A DNA stretch of 64,000 bases, taken from Inia geoffrensis (lineage: Eukaryota > Chordata > Mammalia > Artiodactyla > Iniidae). This document shows, one piece after another, positions 23,296 to 36,567 of this stretch (position 1 is the stretch's first letter; each line of letters opens with the position of its first letter). Both the position numbers and the translations under genes were made by a program. The notes under the pieces were generated by a model. That model saw only the letters and a program-made list of their open reading frames with translations, did no database searches and was not told the origin of the DNA. The DNA lies in contig CM070904.1 of NCBI GenBank assembly GCA_036417435.1, forward strand, positions 21,372,835 through 21,436,834, given 5' to 3'.

Positions 23296-26200
23296 ATGGC
23301 TGAACACACACCCCTGGGCTTGTGTATGCTCACCTCCTGCCCCTTAACCTGCACTGCCACACCCCAGGCATATCTCAAGCCTTGCAAAAGGGCTCCTCGG
23401 AGGGTGCCGTGGTTCGCACGTGGGGCGACTCTAATGAAGAGAGTTGGAGGTGGGAACCTGCCTAGCAGGAGCTGTGGAGATCCGGTTTCTTCACCGCTCT
23501 TCCCTCTCAGCTGCTCCACACTCATTTGGGAACAGCGGGCTCTGCTTACCTGTAGGAGGGCCACGTTGGATCGGGAGAATGTGGTACCACGCAGGGGAGA
23601 ATGGGCAATAGCGGTCCGAGGTGCCGCTGGTCAGGTAGCACGTCCTCCTCCCTTGCTGCCTCAGCAGCAGCATGCTCCGGCCGTGGGGCCCAGGCCTGCC
23701 GAGGCTCCAGGAGCCTTACCGTGGTAAGGACATCACAGAGGCCTGGGGTAACAGAGTAGGCATTTCTTAACCCCTTACTTGCCTTCTCATTGAACAGTGC
23801 TTTCCCTTTCAGCCTAGTTCATATAGAATTTTGGGTCCTTTTCAATTCTACAGCCACCTGATGCAATTATACACGTAGGTGTACCCGTAGGGTTTCGGAT
23901 TCTTTGCACTCTTCGTTTATTGAGGAATGTTTTGTAGCGTTCCCTGTGCTTTCCGGTGGGTCGCCCTTGATGAGCACTTTTTGATACGTTAAGCGTGTTT
24001 CTGTGAAACCCGACCTCCTACATCACCCTTCCCCGGTCTCCAATTTCCCCCTCAGGCAACTCCAGGCTTCTTTCTTTCCTTTGTAAACCTGTGTTACCTT
24101 TGTGTACTAGCTCCCTTAGTATCCGTATTGAGATGGCAGACGTAAGTGTGATATCCTGGGATATGTGTCTTGCTGCCTCTAGTTGACCAGAATTAGTGAG
24201 GTCATCTACTGCTCTATGCATGCTGCTGCAAAGAGTTTGAGTTCGTTTTGTTCTGTGGCTGAGTGGTAGTCGACTGTGTGTAGGTAGCTGCACATCTTTC
24301 TGCATTCACCCCTCGCGGCACATTTCGTTCTTTGGATGTCTTGGCTGCGGTCATGGGTACCACAAGGACCGCTGGGGTGCAAGTGCTTCCTTCCAATGAT
24401 GCTAGTCTCTGGTTATGCGACCTGCAGCGGGGTTTCCGAATCTCGTGGTACCTCCAGTGTTTACTTTGGTAAGGAATGTGCCTACTGATCCTCATACCGG
24501 CTGTTAGCAATTTACAATCCCACCAACAGCAATAGCTGGCTTCTCTTTTTGGCATGCCCTCTTGATCACTTATGATTTTAGGGTTTGAGAGGACTGCAGC
24601 CAGGGACCTCCTCGTGTAGCTTTCTTTGCACTCTCTAATCATGATAGATCCTGGGCATCTTTTCTTTTGAGTGTGCTGTTTTCTAAAACGCGAGTGAGTA
24701 CCACTGAGTTCTTGAAAGGTTCCTGCCTCAGAGTCGGGCCTGATTTGAATTCGTTCCCCATTCCCAGCCCGGGATAATTCTTGAGGGCAGGGTTGTGTCT
24801 GCAAAGCCGCAGGCCATAGGCCTTGTTGTTGATAGGTGCCCTTCAGCACTGTTGTTAAGGTTGTTACGGAAGTGGGCCACAAGGCGGCAGCACTACTCCG
24901 TGTCGTCTCTGGTAACATGGGGAAAGAAAGTCTTAGCGGGGGTCCCGGTGTTGGATTGGAAATGGGGAGTCGAAGGTGGCTGAACACACACCCCGGGGCT
25001 TTTGTAGGCTCACCCCCTGCCCCTTAACCTGCACTGCCCCGCCCCAGGCATATGGCAAGCCTTGCAAGTGGGCTACTCGGAGGGTGTCGTGGCTCGCAGG
25101 TGGGGCGACTCTAATGAAGTGGGCTGGAGGTGGGAACTTGCCTAGGAGGAGCTGTGGAGATCCGGGTTCTTCACAGCCCTTCCCTCTCAGCTGTTCCACC
25201 ATCACATGGATACACCCGGCTGTGCTTACCTGTAGGAGGGCCATGTTACATCGGCAGATTGCGGAACCACGCAGGGGAGAACAGCAGCAGCATCCTCCAG
25301 CCGCGGGACACAGGCCTGCTGAGGCTCCAGGTGTCTGACACAAGCCGAAGTCACAGAGGCCTGAGGTAAAAAAATGGGCATTTCTTAACCCCTTGCTTGC
25401 CTTGTCATTGAACGGTCCTTTTGCCTTTCAGCATAGTTTATATACAATGTTGCGTCTCTTTGACTTCTATAGCCACTTGATGCAATTATAACGGTAGCTG
25501 CACCTGTAGGGTTTCGGATTTTTTGCCCCGTTAGTTTATCGAGGAATATTTTGTAGCGTTCCCTGTGCTTTCGGGTGGGTCGCCCTTGATGAGCACTTTT
25601 TGATACGTTAAGTGTGTTTCTGTTTATCCCAATCTCCTAATTCACCCTTCCCCGGTCTCCAGTTTCCCCATGTGGGAACTCCTCGCTTCTTTCTTCCCTT
25701 TGTGAACCTGTGTTTCCTTTCTTTACTAGCTTCCTTTGTATCCCTAATTAGACTGCACACATAAGTGTTATCCTGGGATATGTGCCTTGCTGCCTCTAAT
25801 TGACCAGAATTAGGGAGATCATCTTCGGCTCGACCCATGCTGCTGCAAATACTATGAGTTCCTTTTGTTCTGTGGCTGAGTGGTAGGCGAGTGTGTGTAC
25901 GTAGCAGAACATCTTTCTCCCTTCACCCCTCGCTCGACAGTTCGTTCGTTTGTATGTCTTGGCTGTGGTCAAGGGTACCACAACCACTGACTGGGTGCAA
26001 GTGCCTCCTTCCAATGATGCTAGTCTCTGGTTATACGACCTGCAGAGTCGTTTCCGAATCTTGTGGTACCTCCAATGTTTATTTAGGTAAGGAATGTGCC
26101 TACTGATCCTCATACCTGCTGTTACCAATTTTCAATTCCACCAACAGCAATAGCTGACTTCCCTTTTTGGCATGCCCTCTTGAGCACTTAAAAGGTTAGG

Positions 26201-26612
26201 GTTTGACAGGACTGCAGCCAGGGAACAACTCGGCTAACTTTCTTTTCACTCTCTAATTATGACAGATCCTGATCATCTTTTCATTTGAATGTGTTCTTTT
26301 CTAAAAGATGGGTGAGTATCACTGAGTTCTTGAATGGTTCGTGCCTCAGTGTTTGGCCTGATTTGACTTAATTTCAGAGTACCTAGCCCAGGATATTTCT
26401 TGAGGGCAGGGTTGTGTTTGCAAAGCTGCAGGCCATAGACCTTGTGAATGATAGGTGCCTTTCCGCACGGTTGGTAAGGTTCTTACGTTTTGTAAGGTTG
26501 TTACGGCAGTGTGCTACAAGGCGGCAGCACTACTCCGTGTGGTCTCTGCTAACTTGAGGAAAGAAAGCCTTAGCGGTGGTCCCAGTGCTGGATTGGAAAT
26601 GGGGAGTCGAAC
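23296..26612 (+). repeat. Dimer 8 (A 23296-24975, B 24976-26612)
   Basis: The A head is of L form with a p tail, the B head of g form and the B tail of h form. This is the same order as dimer 2. Private changes in the A monomer include 'atgatagatcc' near 24642 and 'acggaagtgggcc' near 24866. Confidence 0.96.
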
Positions 26613-29600
26613 ATGGCTGAACACACACCCTTGGGCTTGTGTATGCTCACCTCCTGCCCCTTAACCTGCACTGCCACACCGCAGGCATTTTGCAAGCCTT
26701 GCAAGTGGGCTCTTCGGAGGGTGCCGTGCTTCGCAGGTGGGGCGACTCTAATGAAGAGGGCTGGAGGTGGGAACCTGCCTAGCAGGAGCTGTGGAGATCC
26801 GGTTTCTTCACCGCTCTTCCCTCTCAGCTGCTCCACACTCATTTGGGAACAGCGGGCTCTGCTTACCTGTAGGAGGGCCACGTTGGATCGGGAGAATGTG
26901 ATACCACGCAGGGGAGAATGGGCAATAGCGGTCCGCGGTGCCGCTGGTCAGGTAGCACGTCCTCCTCCCTTGCTGCCTCAGCAGCAGCATGCTCCAGCCG
27001 TGGGACCCAGGCCTGCCGAGGCTCCAGGAGCCTTACCGTGGTAACGACATCACAGAGGCCTGGGGTAACAGAGTAGGCATTTCTTAACCCCTTACTTGCC
27101 TTCTCATTGAACAGTGCTTTACCCTTTCAGCCTAGTTCATATAGAATTTTGGGTCCTTTTCAATTCTACAGCCACGTGATGCAATTATACACGTAGGTGT
27201 ACCCGTAGGGTTTCGGATTCTTTGCACTCTTCGTTTATTGAGGAATGTTTTGTAGCGTTCCCTGTGCTTTCCGGTGGGTCGCCCTTGATGAGCACTTTTT
27301 GATACGTTAAGCGTGTTTCTGTGAAACCCGACCTCCTACATCACCCTTCCCTGGTCTCCAATTTCTCCCTCAGGCAACTCCAGGCTTCTTTCTTTCCTTT
27401 GTAAACCTGTGTTACCTTTGTGTACTAGCTCCCTTAGTATCCGTATTGAGATGGCAGACGTAAGTGTGATATCCTGGGATATGTGTCTTGCTGCCTCTAG
27501 TTGACCAGAATTAGTGAGGTCATCTACTGCTCTATGCATGCTGCTGCAAAGAGTTTGAGTTCGTTTTGTTCTGTGGCTGAGTGGTAGTCGACTGTGTGTA
27601 GGTAGCTGCACATCTTTCTGCATTCACCCCTCGCGGCACATTTCGTTCTTTGGATGTCTTGGCTGCGGTCATGGGTACCACAAGGACCGCTGGGGTGCAA
27701 GTGCTTCCTTCCAATGATGCTAGTCTCTGGTTATGCGACCTGCAGCGGGGTTTCCGAATCTCGTGGTACCTCCAGTGTTTACTTTGGTAAGGAATGTGCC
27801 TACTGATCCTCATACCGGCTGTTAGCAATTTACAATCCCACCAACAGCAATAGCTGGCTTCTCTTTTTGGCATGCCCTGTTGATCACTTATGATTTTAGG
27901 GTTTGAGAGGACTGCAGCCAGGGACCACCTCGTGTAGCTTTCTTTGCAGTCTCTAATCATGACAGATCCTGGGCATCTTTTCTTTTGAGTGTGCTGTTTT
28001 CTAAAACGCGAGTGAGTACCACTGAGTTCTTGAAAGGTTCCTGCCTCAGAGTCGGGCCTGATTTGAATTCGTTCCCGATTCCCAGCCCGGGATAATTCTT
28101 GAGGGCAGGGTTGTGTCTGCAAAGCCGCAGGCCATAGGCCTTGTTGTTGATAGGTGCCCTTCAGCACTGTTGTTAAGGTTGTTACGGCAGTGGGCCACAA
28201 GGCGGCAGCACTACTCCGTGTCGTCTCTGGTAACATGGGGAAAGAAAGTCTTAGCGGGGGCCCCGGTGTTGGATTGGAAATGCGGAGTCGAAGGTGGCTG
28301 AACACACACGCCTGGGCTTTTGTAGGCTCACCCCCTGCCCCTTAACCTGCACTGCCCCACCCCAGGCATATGGCAAGCCTTGCAAGTGGGCTACTTGGAG
28401 GGTGTCGTGGCTCGCAGGTGGGGCGACTCTAATGAAGTGGGCTGGAGGTGGGAACTTGCCTAGGAGGAGCTGTGGAGATCCGGGTTCTTCACAGCCCTTC
28501 CCTCTCAGCTGTTCCACCATCACATGGATACACCCGGCTGTGCTTACCTGTAGGAGGGCCATGTTACATCGGCAGATTGCGGAACCACGCAGGGGAGAAC
28601 AGCAGCAGCATCCTCCAGCCGCGGGACACAGGCCTGCTGAGGCTCCAGGTGTCTGACACAAGCCGAAGTCACAGAGGCCTGAGGTAAAAAAATGGGCATT
28701 TCTTAACCCCTTGCTTGCCTTGTCATTGAACGGTCCTTTTGCCTTTCAGCATAGTTTATATACAATGTTGCGTCTCTTTGACTTCTATAGCCACTTGATG
28801 CAATTATAACGGTAGCTGCACCTGTAGGGTTTCGGATTTTTTGCCCCGTTAGTTTATCGAGGAATATTTTGTAGCGTTCCCTGTGCTTTCGGGTGGGTCG
28901 CCCTTGATGAGCACTTTTTGATACGTTAAGTGTGTTTCTGTTTATCCCAATCTCCTAATTCACCCTTCCCCGGTCTCCAGTTTCCCCATGTGGGAACTCC
29001 TCGCTTCTTTCTTCCCTTTGTGAACCTGTGTTTCCTTTCTTTACTAGCTTCCTTTGTATCCCTAATTAGACTGCACACATAAGTGTTATCCTGGGATATG
29101 TGCCTTGCTGCCTCTAATTGACCAGAATTAGGGAGATCATCTTCGGCTCGACCCATGCTGCTGCAAATACTATGAGTTCCTTTTGTTCTGTGGCTGAGTG
29201 GTAGGCGAGTGTGTGTACGTAGCAGAACATCTTTCTCCCTTCACCCCTCGCTCGACAGTTCGTTCGTTTGTATGTCTTGGCTGTGGTCAAGGGTACCACA
29301 ACCACTGACTGGGTGCAAGTGCCTCCTTCCAATGATGCTAGTCTCTGGTTATACGACCAGCAGAGTCGTTTCCGAATCTTGTGGTACCTCCAATGTTTAT
29401 TTAGGTAAGGAATGTGCCTACTGATCCTCATACCTGCTGTTACCAATTTTCAATTCCACCAACAGCAATAGCTGACTTCCCTTTTTGGCATGCCCTCTTG
29501 AGCACTTAAAAGGTTAGGGTTTGACAGGACTGCAGCCAGGGAACAACTCGGCTAACTTTCTTTTCACTCTCTAATTATGACAGATCCTGATCATCTTTTC

Positions 29601-29930
29601 ATTTGAATGTGTTCTTTTCTAAAAGATGGGTGAGTATCACTGAGTTCTTGAATGGTTCGTGCCTCAGTGTTTGGCCTGATTTGACTTAATTTCAGAGTAC
29701 CTAGCCCAGGATATTTCTTGAGGGCAGGGTTGTGTTTGCAAAGCTGCAGGCCATAGACCTTGTGAATGATAGGTGCCTTTCCGCACGGTTGGTAAGGTTC
29801 TTACGTTTTGTAAGGTTGTTACGGCAGTGTGCTACAAGGCGGCAGCACTACTCCGTGTGGTCTCTGCTAACTTGAGGAAAGAAAGCCTTAGCGGTGGTCC
29901 CAGTGCTGGATTGGAAATGGGGAGTCGAAC
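26613..29930 (+). repeat. Dimer 9 (A 26613-28293, B 28294-29930), chimeric B
   Basis: The A head is of F form and resembles dimer 7. The B monomer begins with r-form markers ('cacacacgcctgggc' near 28305 and 'ctacttggaggg' near 28390). It then has g-form markers from 'ccgggttcttcac' near 28480 onward, including 'ttacatcggcag', and ends in an h tail. The switch lies between about 28,400 and 28,487. Confidence 0.95.
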
Positions 29931-32900
29931 ATGGCTGAACACACACCCTTGGGCTTGTGTATGCTCACCTCCTGCCCCTTAACCTGCACTGCCACACCGC
30001 AGGCATTTTGCAAGCCTTGCAAGTGGGCTCTTCGGAGGGTGCCGTGCTTCGCAGGTTGGGCGACTCTAATGAAGAGGGCTGGAGGTGGGAACCTGCCTAG
30101 CAGGAGCTGTGGAGATCCGGTTTCTTCACCGCTCTTCCCTCTCAGCTGCTCCACACTCATTTGGGAACAGCGGGCTCTGCTTACCTGTAGGAGGGCCACG
30201 TTGGATCGGGAGAATGTGATACCACGCAGGGGAGAATGGGCAATAGCGGTCCGCGGTGCCGCTGGTCAGGTAGCACGTCCTCCTCCCTTGCTGCCTCAGC
30301 AGCAGCATGCTCCGGCCGTGGGACCCAGGCCTGCCGAGGCTCCAGGAGCCTTACCGTGGTAACGACATCACAGAGGCCTGGGGTAACAGAGTAGGCATTT
30401 CTTAACCCCTTACTTGCCTTCTCATTGAACAGTGCTTTACCCTTTCAGCCTAGTTCATATAGAATTTTGGGTCCTTTTCAATTCTACAGCCACGTGATGC
30501 AATTATACACGTAGGTGTACCCGTAGGGTTTCGGATTCTTTGCACTCTTCGTTTATTGAGGAATGTTTTGTAGCGTTCCCTGTGCTTTCCGGTGGGTCGC
30601 CCTTGATGAGCACTTTTTGATACGTTAAGCGTGTTTCTGTGAAACCCGACCTCCTACATCACCCTTCCCTGGTCTCCAATTTCCCCCTCAGGCAACTCCA
30701 GGCTTCTTTCTTTCCTTTGTAAACCTGTGTTACCTTTGTGTACTAGCTCCCTTAGTATCCGTATTGAGATGGCAGACGTAAGTGTGATATCCTGGGATAT
30801 GTGTCTTGCTGCCTCTAGTTGACCAGAATTAGTGAGGTCATCTACTGCTCTATGCATGCTGCTGCAAAGAGTTTGAGTTCGTTTTGTTCTGTGGCTGAGT
30901 GGTAGTCGACTGTGTGTAGGTAGCAGAACATCTTTCTCCATTCACCCCTCGCTGCACATTTCGTTCTTTGGATGTCTTGGCTGCGGTCATGGGTACCACA
31001 AGGACCGCTGGGGTGCAAGTGCTTCCTTCCAATGATGCTAGTCTCTGGTTATGCGACCTGCAGCGGGGTTTCCGAATCTCGTGGTACCTCCAGTGTTTAC
31101 TTTGGTAAGGAATGTGCCTACTGATCCTCATACCGGCTGTTAGCAATTTACAATCCCACCAACAGCAATAGCTGGCTTCTCTTTTTGGCATGCCCTGTTG
31201 ATCACTTATGATTTTAGGGTTTGAGAGGACTGCAGCCAGGGACCACCTCGTGTAGCTTTCTTTGCAGTCTCTAATCATGACAGATCCTGGGCATCTTTTC
31301 TTTTGAGTGTGCTGTTTTCTAAAACGCGAGTGAGTACCACTGAGTTCTTGAAAGGTTCCTGCCTCAGAGTCGGGCCTGATTTGAATTCGTTCCCGATTCC
31401 CAGCCCGGGATAATTCTTGAGGGCAGGGTTGTGTCTGCAAAGCCGCAGGCCATAGGCCTTGTTGTTGATAGGTGCCCTTCAGCACTGTTGTTAAGGTTGT
31501 TACGGCAGTGGGCCACAAGGCGGCAGCACTACTCCGTGTCGTCTCTGGTAACATGGGGAAAGAAAGTCTTAGCGGGGGTCCCGGTGTTGGATTGGAAATG
31601 CGGAGTCGAAGGTGGCTGAACACACACGCCTGGGCTTTTGTAGGCTCACCCCCTGCCCCTTAACCTGCACTGCCCCACCCCAGGCATATGGCAAGCCTTG
31701 CAAGTGGGCTACTTGGAGGGTGTCGTGGCTCGCAGGTGGGGCGACTCTAATGAAGTGGGCTGGAGGTGGGAACTTGCCTAGGAGGAGCTGTGGAAATCCG
31801 GGTTGTTCACAGCCCTTCCCTCTCAGGTGTTCCACCATCACATGGATACACCCAGCTGTGCTTACCTGTAGGAGGGCCATGTTGCATTGGGAGATTGCGG
31901 AACCACGCAGGGGAGAACAGCAGCAGCATCCTCCAGCCTCGGGACACAGGCCTGCTGAGGCTCCAGGTGTCTGACACCAGCCGAAGTCACAGAGGCCTGA
32001 GGTAAGAAAATGGGCATTTCTTAACCCCTTGCTTGCCTTGTCATTGAACGGTCCTTTTGTCTTTCACCATAGTTTATATACAATGTTGCGGCTCTTTGAC
32101 TTCTATAGCCACTTGATGCAATTATAACGGTAGCTGCACCTGTAGGGTTTCGGATTTTTTGCCCCTTTAGTTTATCGAGGAATATTTTGTAGCGTTCCCT
32201 GTGCTTTCAGGTGGGTCGCCCTTGATAAGCACTTTTTGATACGTTAAGTGTGTTTCTGTTTATCCCAATCTCCTAATTCACCCTTCCCCGGTCTCCAGTT
32301 TCCCCATGTGGGAACTCCTCGCTTCTTTCTTCCCTTTGTGAACCTGTGTTTCCTTTCTTTACTAGCTTCCTTTGTATCCCTATTTAGACTGCACACATAA
32401 GTGATATCCGGGGATATGTGCCTTGCTGCCTCTAATTGACCAGAGTTAGGGAGATCATCTTCGGCTCGACCCATGCTGCTGCAAATACTATGAGTTCCTT
32501 TTGTTCTGTGGCTGAGTGGTAGGCGAGTGTGTGTAGGTAGCAGAACATCTTTCTCCCTTCAGCCCTCGCTCGACAGTTTGTTCGTTTGTATGTCTTGGCT
32601 GTGGTCAAGGGTACCACAAGCACTGACTGGGTGCAAGTGCTTCCTTCCAATGATGCTAGTCTCTGGTTATACGACCTGCAGCGGGGTTTCCGAATCTTGT
32701 GGTACCTCCAGTGTTTATTTAGGTAAGGAATGGGCCTACTGATCCTCATACCTGCTGTTACCAATTTACAATTCCACCAACAGCAATAGCTGGCTTCCCT
32801 TTTTGGCATGCCCTCTTGAGCACTTAAAATGTTACGGTTTGACAGGACTGCAACCAGGGAACAACTCGGCTAACTTTCTTTTCACTCTCTAATTATGACA

Positions 32901-33248
32901 GATCCTGAGCATCTTTTCATTTAAATGTGTTCTTTTATAAAACATAGGTGAGTACCACTGAGTTCTTGAATAGTTCCTGCCTCAGAGTTGGGCCTGATTT
33001 GAATTCACTTCAGAGTACCTAGCCCAGGATATTTCTTGAGTGCAGGGTTGTGTTTGCAAAGTTGCAGGCCATAGACCTTGGGAATGATAGGTGCCTTTCA
33101 GCACGGTTGGTAAGGTTCTTACGTTTGGTATTGTTGTTACTGCAGTGTGCTACAAGGCGGCAGCACTACTCCGTGTCGTCTCTGCTAACTTGGGGAAAGA
33201 AAGCCTTAGCGGTGGTCCCAGTGCTGTATTGGAAATGGGGAGTCGAAC
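29931..33248 (+). repeat. Dimer 10 (A 29931-31611, B 31612-33248), boundary unit
   Basis: The A head is of F form and the B head of r form. From about 32,685 the B tail changes to the variants of the central block: 'gcagcggggtttccg' instead of 'gcagaggcgtttccg', then 'ttacggtttgac' near 32833, 'tttataaaacatagg' near 32935 and 'ttggtattgttg' near 33126. This dimer therefore contains the left junction between homogenised dimers and the diverged central block. Confidence 0.94.
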
Positions 33249-36200
33249 ATGGCTGAACACACACCCCTGGGCTTGTGTATGCTCACCTCCTGCCCCTTAA
33301 CCTGCACTGCCACACCCCAGGCATATCGCAAGCCTTGCAAGTGGGCTCCTTGGAGGGTGCCATGGTTCGCAGGTGGGGCGACTCTAATGAAGAGAGCTGG
33401 AGGTGGAAACCTGCCTAGCAGGAGCTGTGGAGATCCGGCTTCTTCACCGCTCTTCCCTCTCAGCTGCTCCACCTTCATTTGGGAACAGCGGGTTCTGCTT
33501 ACCTGTAGTAGGGCCACGTTGGATCGGGATATTGTGGTACCATGCAGGGGAGAATGGGCAATAGCGGTCCGAGGTGCCGCTGGTCAGGCGGCACGTCCTC
33601 CTCCCTTGCTGCCTCAGCAGCAGCATGCTCCGGCCGTAGGACCCAGGCCTGCCGAGGCTCCTGGAGCCTTACCGTGGTAACGACATCACAGAGGCCTGGG
33701 GTAACAGAGTAGGCATTTCTTAACCCCTTACTTGCCTTCTCATTGAACAGTGCTTTACCCTTTCAGCCTAGTTCATATAGAATTTTGGGTCCTTTTCAAT
33801 TCTACAGCCACCTGATGCAATTATACACGTAGGTGTACCCGTAGGGTTTCGGATTCTTTGCACTCTTCGTTTATTGAGGAATGTTTTGTAGTGTTCCCTG
33901 TGCTTTCCGGTGGGTCGCCCTTGATGAGCACTTTTTGATACGTTAAGCGTGTTTCTTTGAAACCCGACCTCCTACATCACCCTTACCCGGTCTCCAATTT
34001 CCCCCTCAGGCAACTCCAGGCTTCTTTCTTTTCTTTGTAAACCTGTGTTACCTTTGTGTACTAGCTCCCTTAGTATCCTTATTGAGACGGCAGATGTAAG
34101 TGTGATATCCTGGGATATGTGTCTTGTTGCCTCTAGTTGATCAGAATTAGTGAGGTCATCTACTGCTCTACGCATGCTGCTGCAAAGAGTTTGAGTTCGT
34201 TTTGTTCTGTGGCTGAGTGGTAGTCGACTGTGTGTAGGTAGCAGAACATCTTTCTCCATTCACCCCTCGCTGCACATTTCGTTCTTTGGATGTCTTGGCT
34301 GCGGTCATGGGTACCACAAGGACCGCTGGGGTGTAAGTGCGTCCTTCCAATGATGCTAGTCTCTGGTTATGCGACCTGCAGCGGAGTTTCCGAACCTCGT
34401 GGTACCTCCAGTGTTTACTTTGGTAAGGAATGTGCCTACTGATCCTCATACCGGCTGTTAGCAATTTAGAATCCCACCAAGAGCAATAGCTGGCTTCTCT
34501 TTTTGGCATGCCCTCTTGATCACTTACGATTTTAGGGTTTGAGAGGACTGCAGCCAGGGACCACCTCGTGTAGCTTTCTTTGCACGCTCTAATCATGACA
34601 GATCCTGGGCATCTTTTCTTTTGAGTGTGCTGTTTTCTAAAACGCGGGTGAGTACCACTGAGTTCTTGAAAGGTTCCTGCCTCAGAGTCGGGCCTGATTT
34701 GAATTCGTTCCCGATTCCCTAGCCCGGGATATTTCTTGAGGGCAGGGTTGTGTCTGCAAAGCCGCAGGCCATAGGCCTTGTGGATGATAGGTGCCCTTCA
34801 GCATTGTTGTTAAGGTTGTTACGGCAGTGGGCCACAAGGCGGCAGCACTACTCCGTGTCGTCTCTGGTAACATGGGGAAAGAAAGCCTTAGCGGGGGTCC
34901 CGGTTGTGGATTGGAAATGGGGAGTCGAAGGTGGCTGAACACACACCCCTGGGCTTTTGTAGGCTCACCCCCTGCCCCTTAACCTGCACTGCCCCACCCC
35001 AGGCATATGGCAAGCCTTGCAAGTGGGCTACTCGGAGGGTGCCGTGGCTCGCACGTGGGGCGACTCTCATGAAGTGGGCTGGAGGTGGGAACTTGCCTAG
35101 GAGGAGCTGTGGAGATCCGGGTTCTTCACAGCCCTTCCCTCTCAGCTGTTCCACCATCATTTGGATACACCAGGCTGTGCTTACCTGTAGGAGGGCCATG
35201 TTGCATCGGGAGATTTTGGTACCACGCAGGGGAGAACAGCAGCAGCATCCTCCAGCCGCGGGACACAGGCCTGCTGAGGCTCCAGGTGTCTGACACCAGC
35301 CGACGTCACAGAGGCCTGAGGTAAGAAAGTGGGCGTTTCTTAACCCCTTACTTGCATTGTCATTGAACGGTCATTTTGCCTTTCAGCATAGTTTATATAC
35401 AATGTTGCGTCTCTTTGACTTCTATAGCCACTTGATGCACTTATAACGGTAGCTGTACCTGTAGGGTTTCGGATTTTGTGCCCCGTTAGTTTATCGAGGA
35501 ATATTTTGTAGCATTCCCTGTGCTTTCGGGTGGGTCGCCCTTGATGAGCACTTTTTGATACGTTAAGTGTGTTTCTGTTAATCCCAATCTCCTAATTCAC
35601 CCTTCCCCGGTCTCCAGTTTCCCCCTGTGGGAACTCCTGGCTTCTTTCTTCCCTTTGTGAACCTGTGTTTCCTTTCTTTACTAGCTTCCTTTGTATCCCT
35701 ATTTAGACTGCCCACATAAGTGATATCCAGGGATATGTGCCCTGCTGCCTCTAATTGACCAGAATTAGGGAGATCATCTTCGGCTCCACCCATGCTGCTG
35801 CAAATACTATGAGTTCCTTTTGTTCTGTGGCTGAGTGGTAGGCGAGTGTGTGTAGGTAGCAGAACATCTTTCTCCCTTCACCCCTCGCTCGACAGTTCGT
35901 TCGTTTGTATGTCTTGGCTGTGGTCAAGGGTACCACAACCACTGCCTGGGTGCAAGTGCTTCCTTCCAATGATGCTAGTCTCTGGTTATACGACCTGCAG
36001 CGGGGTTTCCGAATCTTGTGGTACCTCCAGTGTTTATTTAGGTAAGGAATGTGCCTACTGATCCTCATACCTGCTGTTAGCAATTTATAATCCCACCAAC
36101 GGCAATAGCTGGCTTCACTTTTTGGCATGCCCTCGTGAGCACTTAAAAGTTTAGTGTTTGACAGGACTGCAGCCAGGGAACAACTCGGCTAGCTTTCTTT

Positions 36201-36567
36201 TCACTCTCTGATTATGACAGATCCTGAGCATCTTTTCATTTGAAAGTGCTCTTTTCTAAAAGGCAGGTGAGTACCACTGAGTTCTTGAATGGTTCCTGCC
36301 TCACAGTTGGGCCTGATTTGAATTCATTTCAGAGTACCTAGCCCAGGATATTTCTTGAGGGCAGGGTTGTGTTTGCAATGCTGCAGGCCATAGACCTTGT
36401 GAATGATAGGTGCCTTTCAGCACGGTTGGTAAGGTTCTTACGTTTGGCAAGGTTGTTACGGCAGTGTGCTACAAGGCGGCAGCACTACTCCGTGTGGTCT
36501 CTGCTAACTTGAGGAAAGAAAGCCTTAGCGGTGATCCCAGTGCTGGATTGGAAATGGGGAGTCGAAC

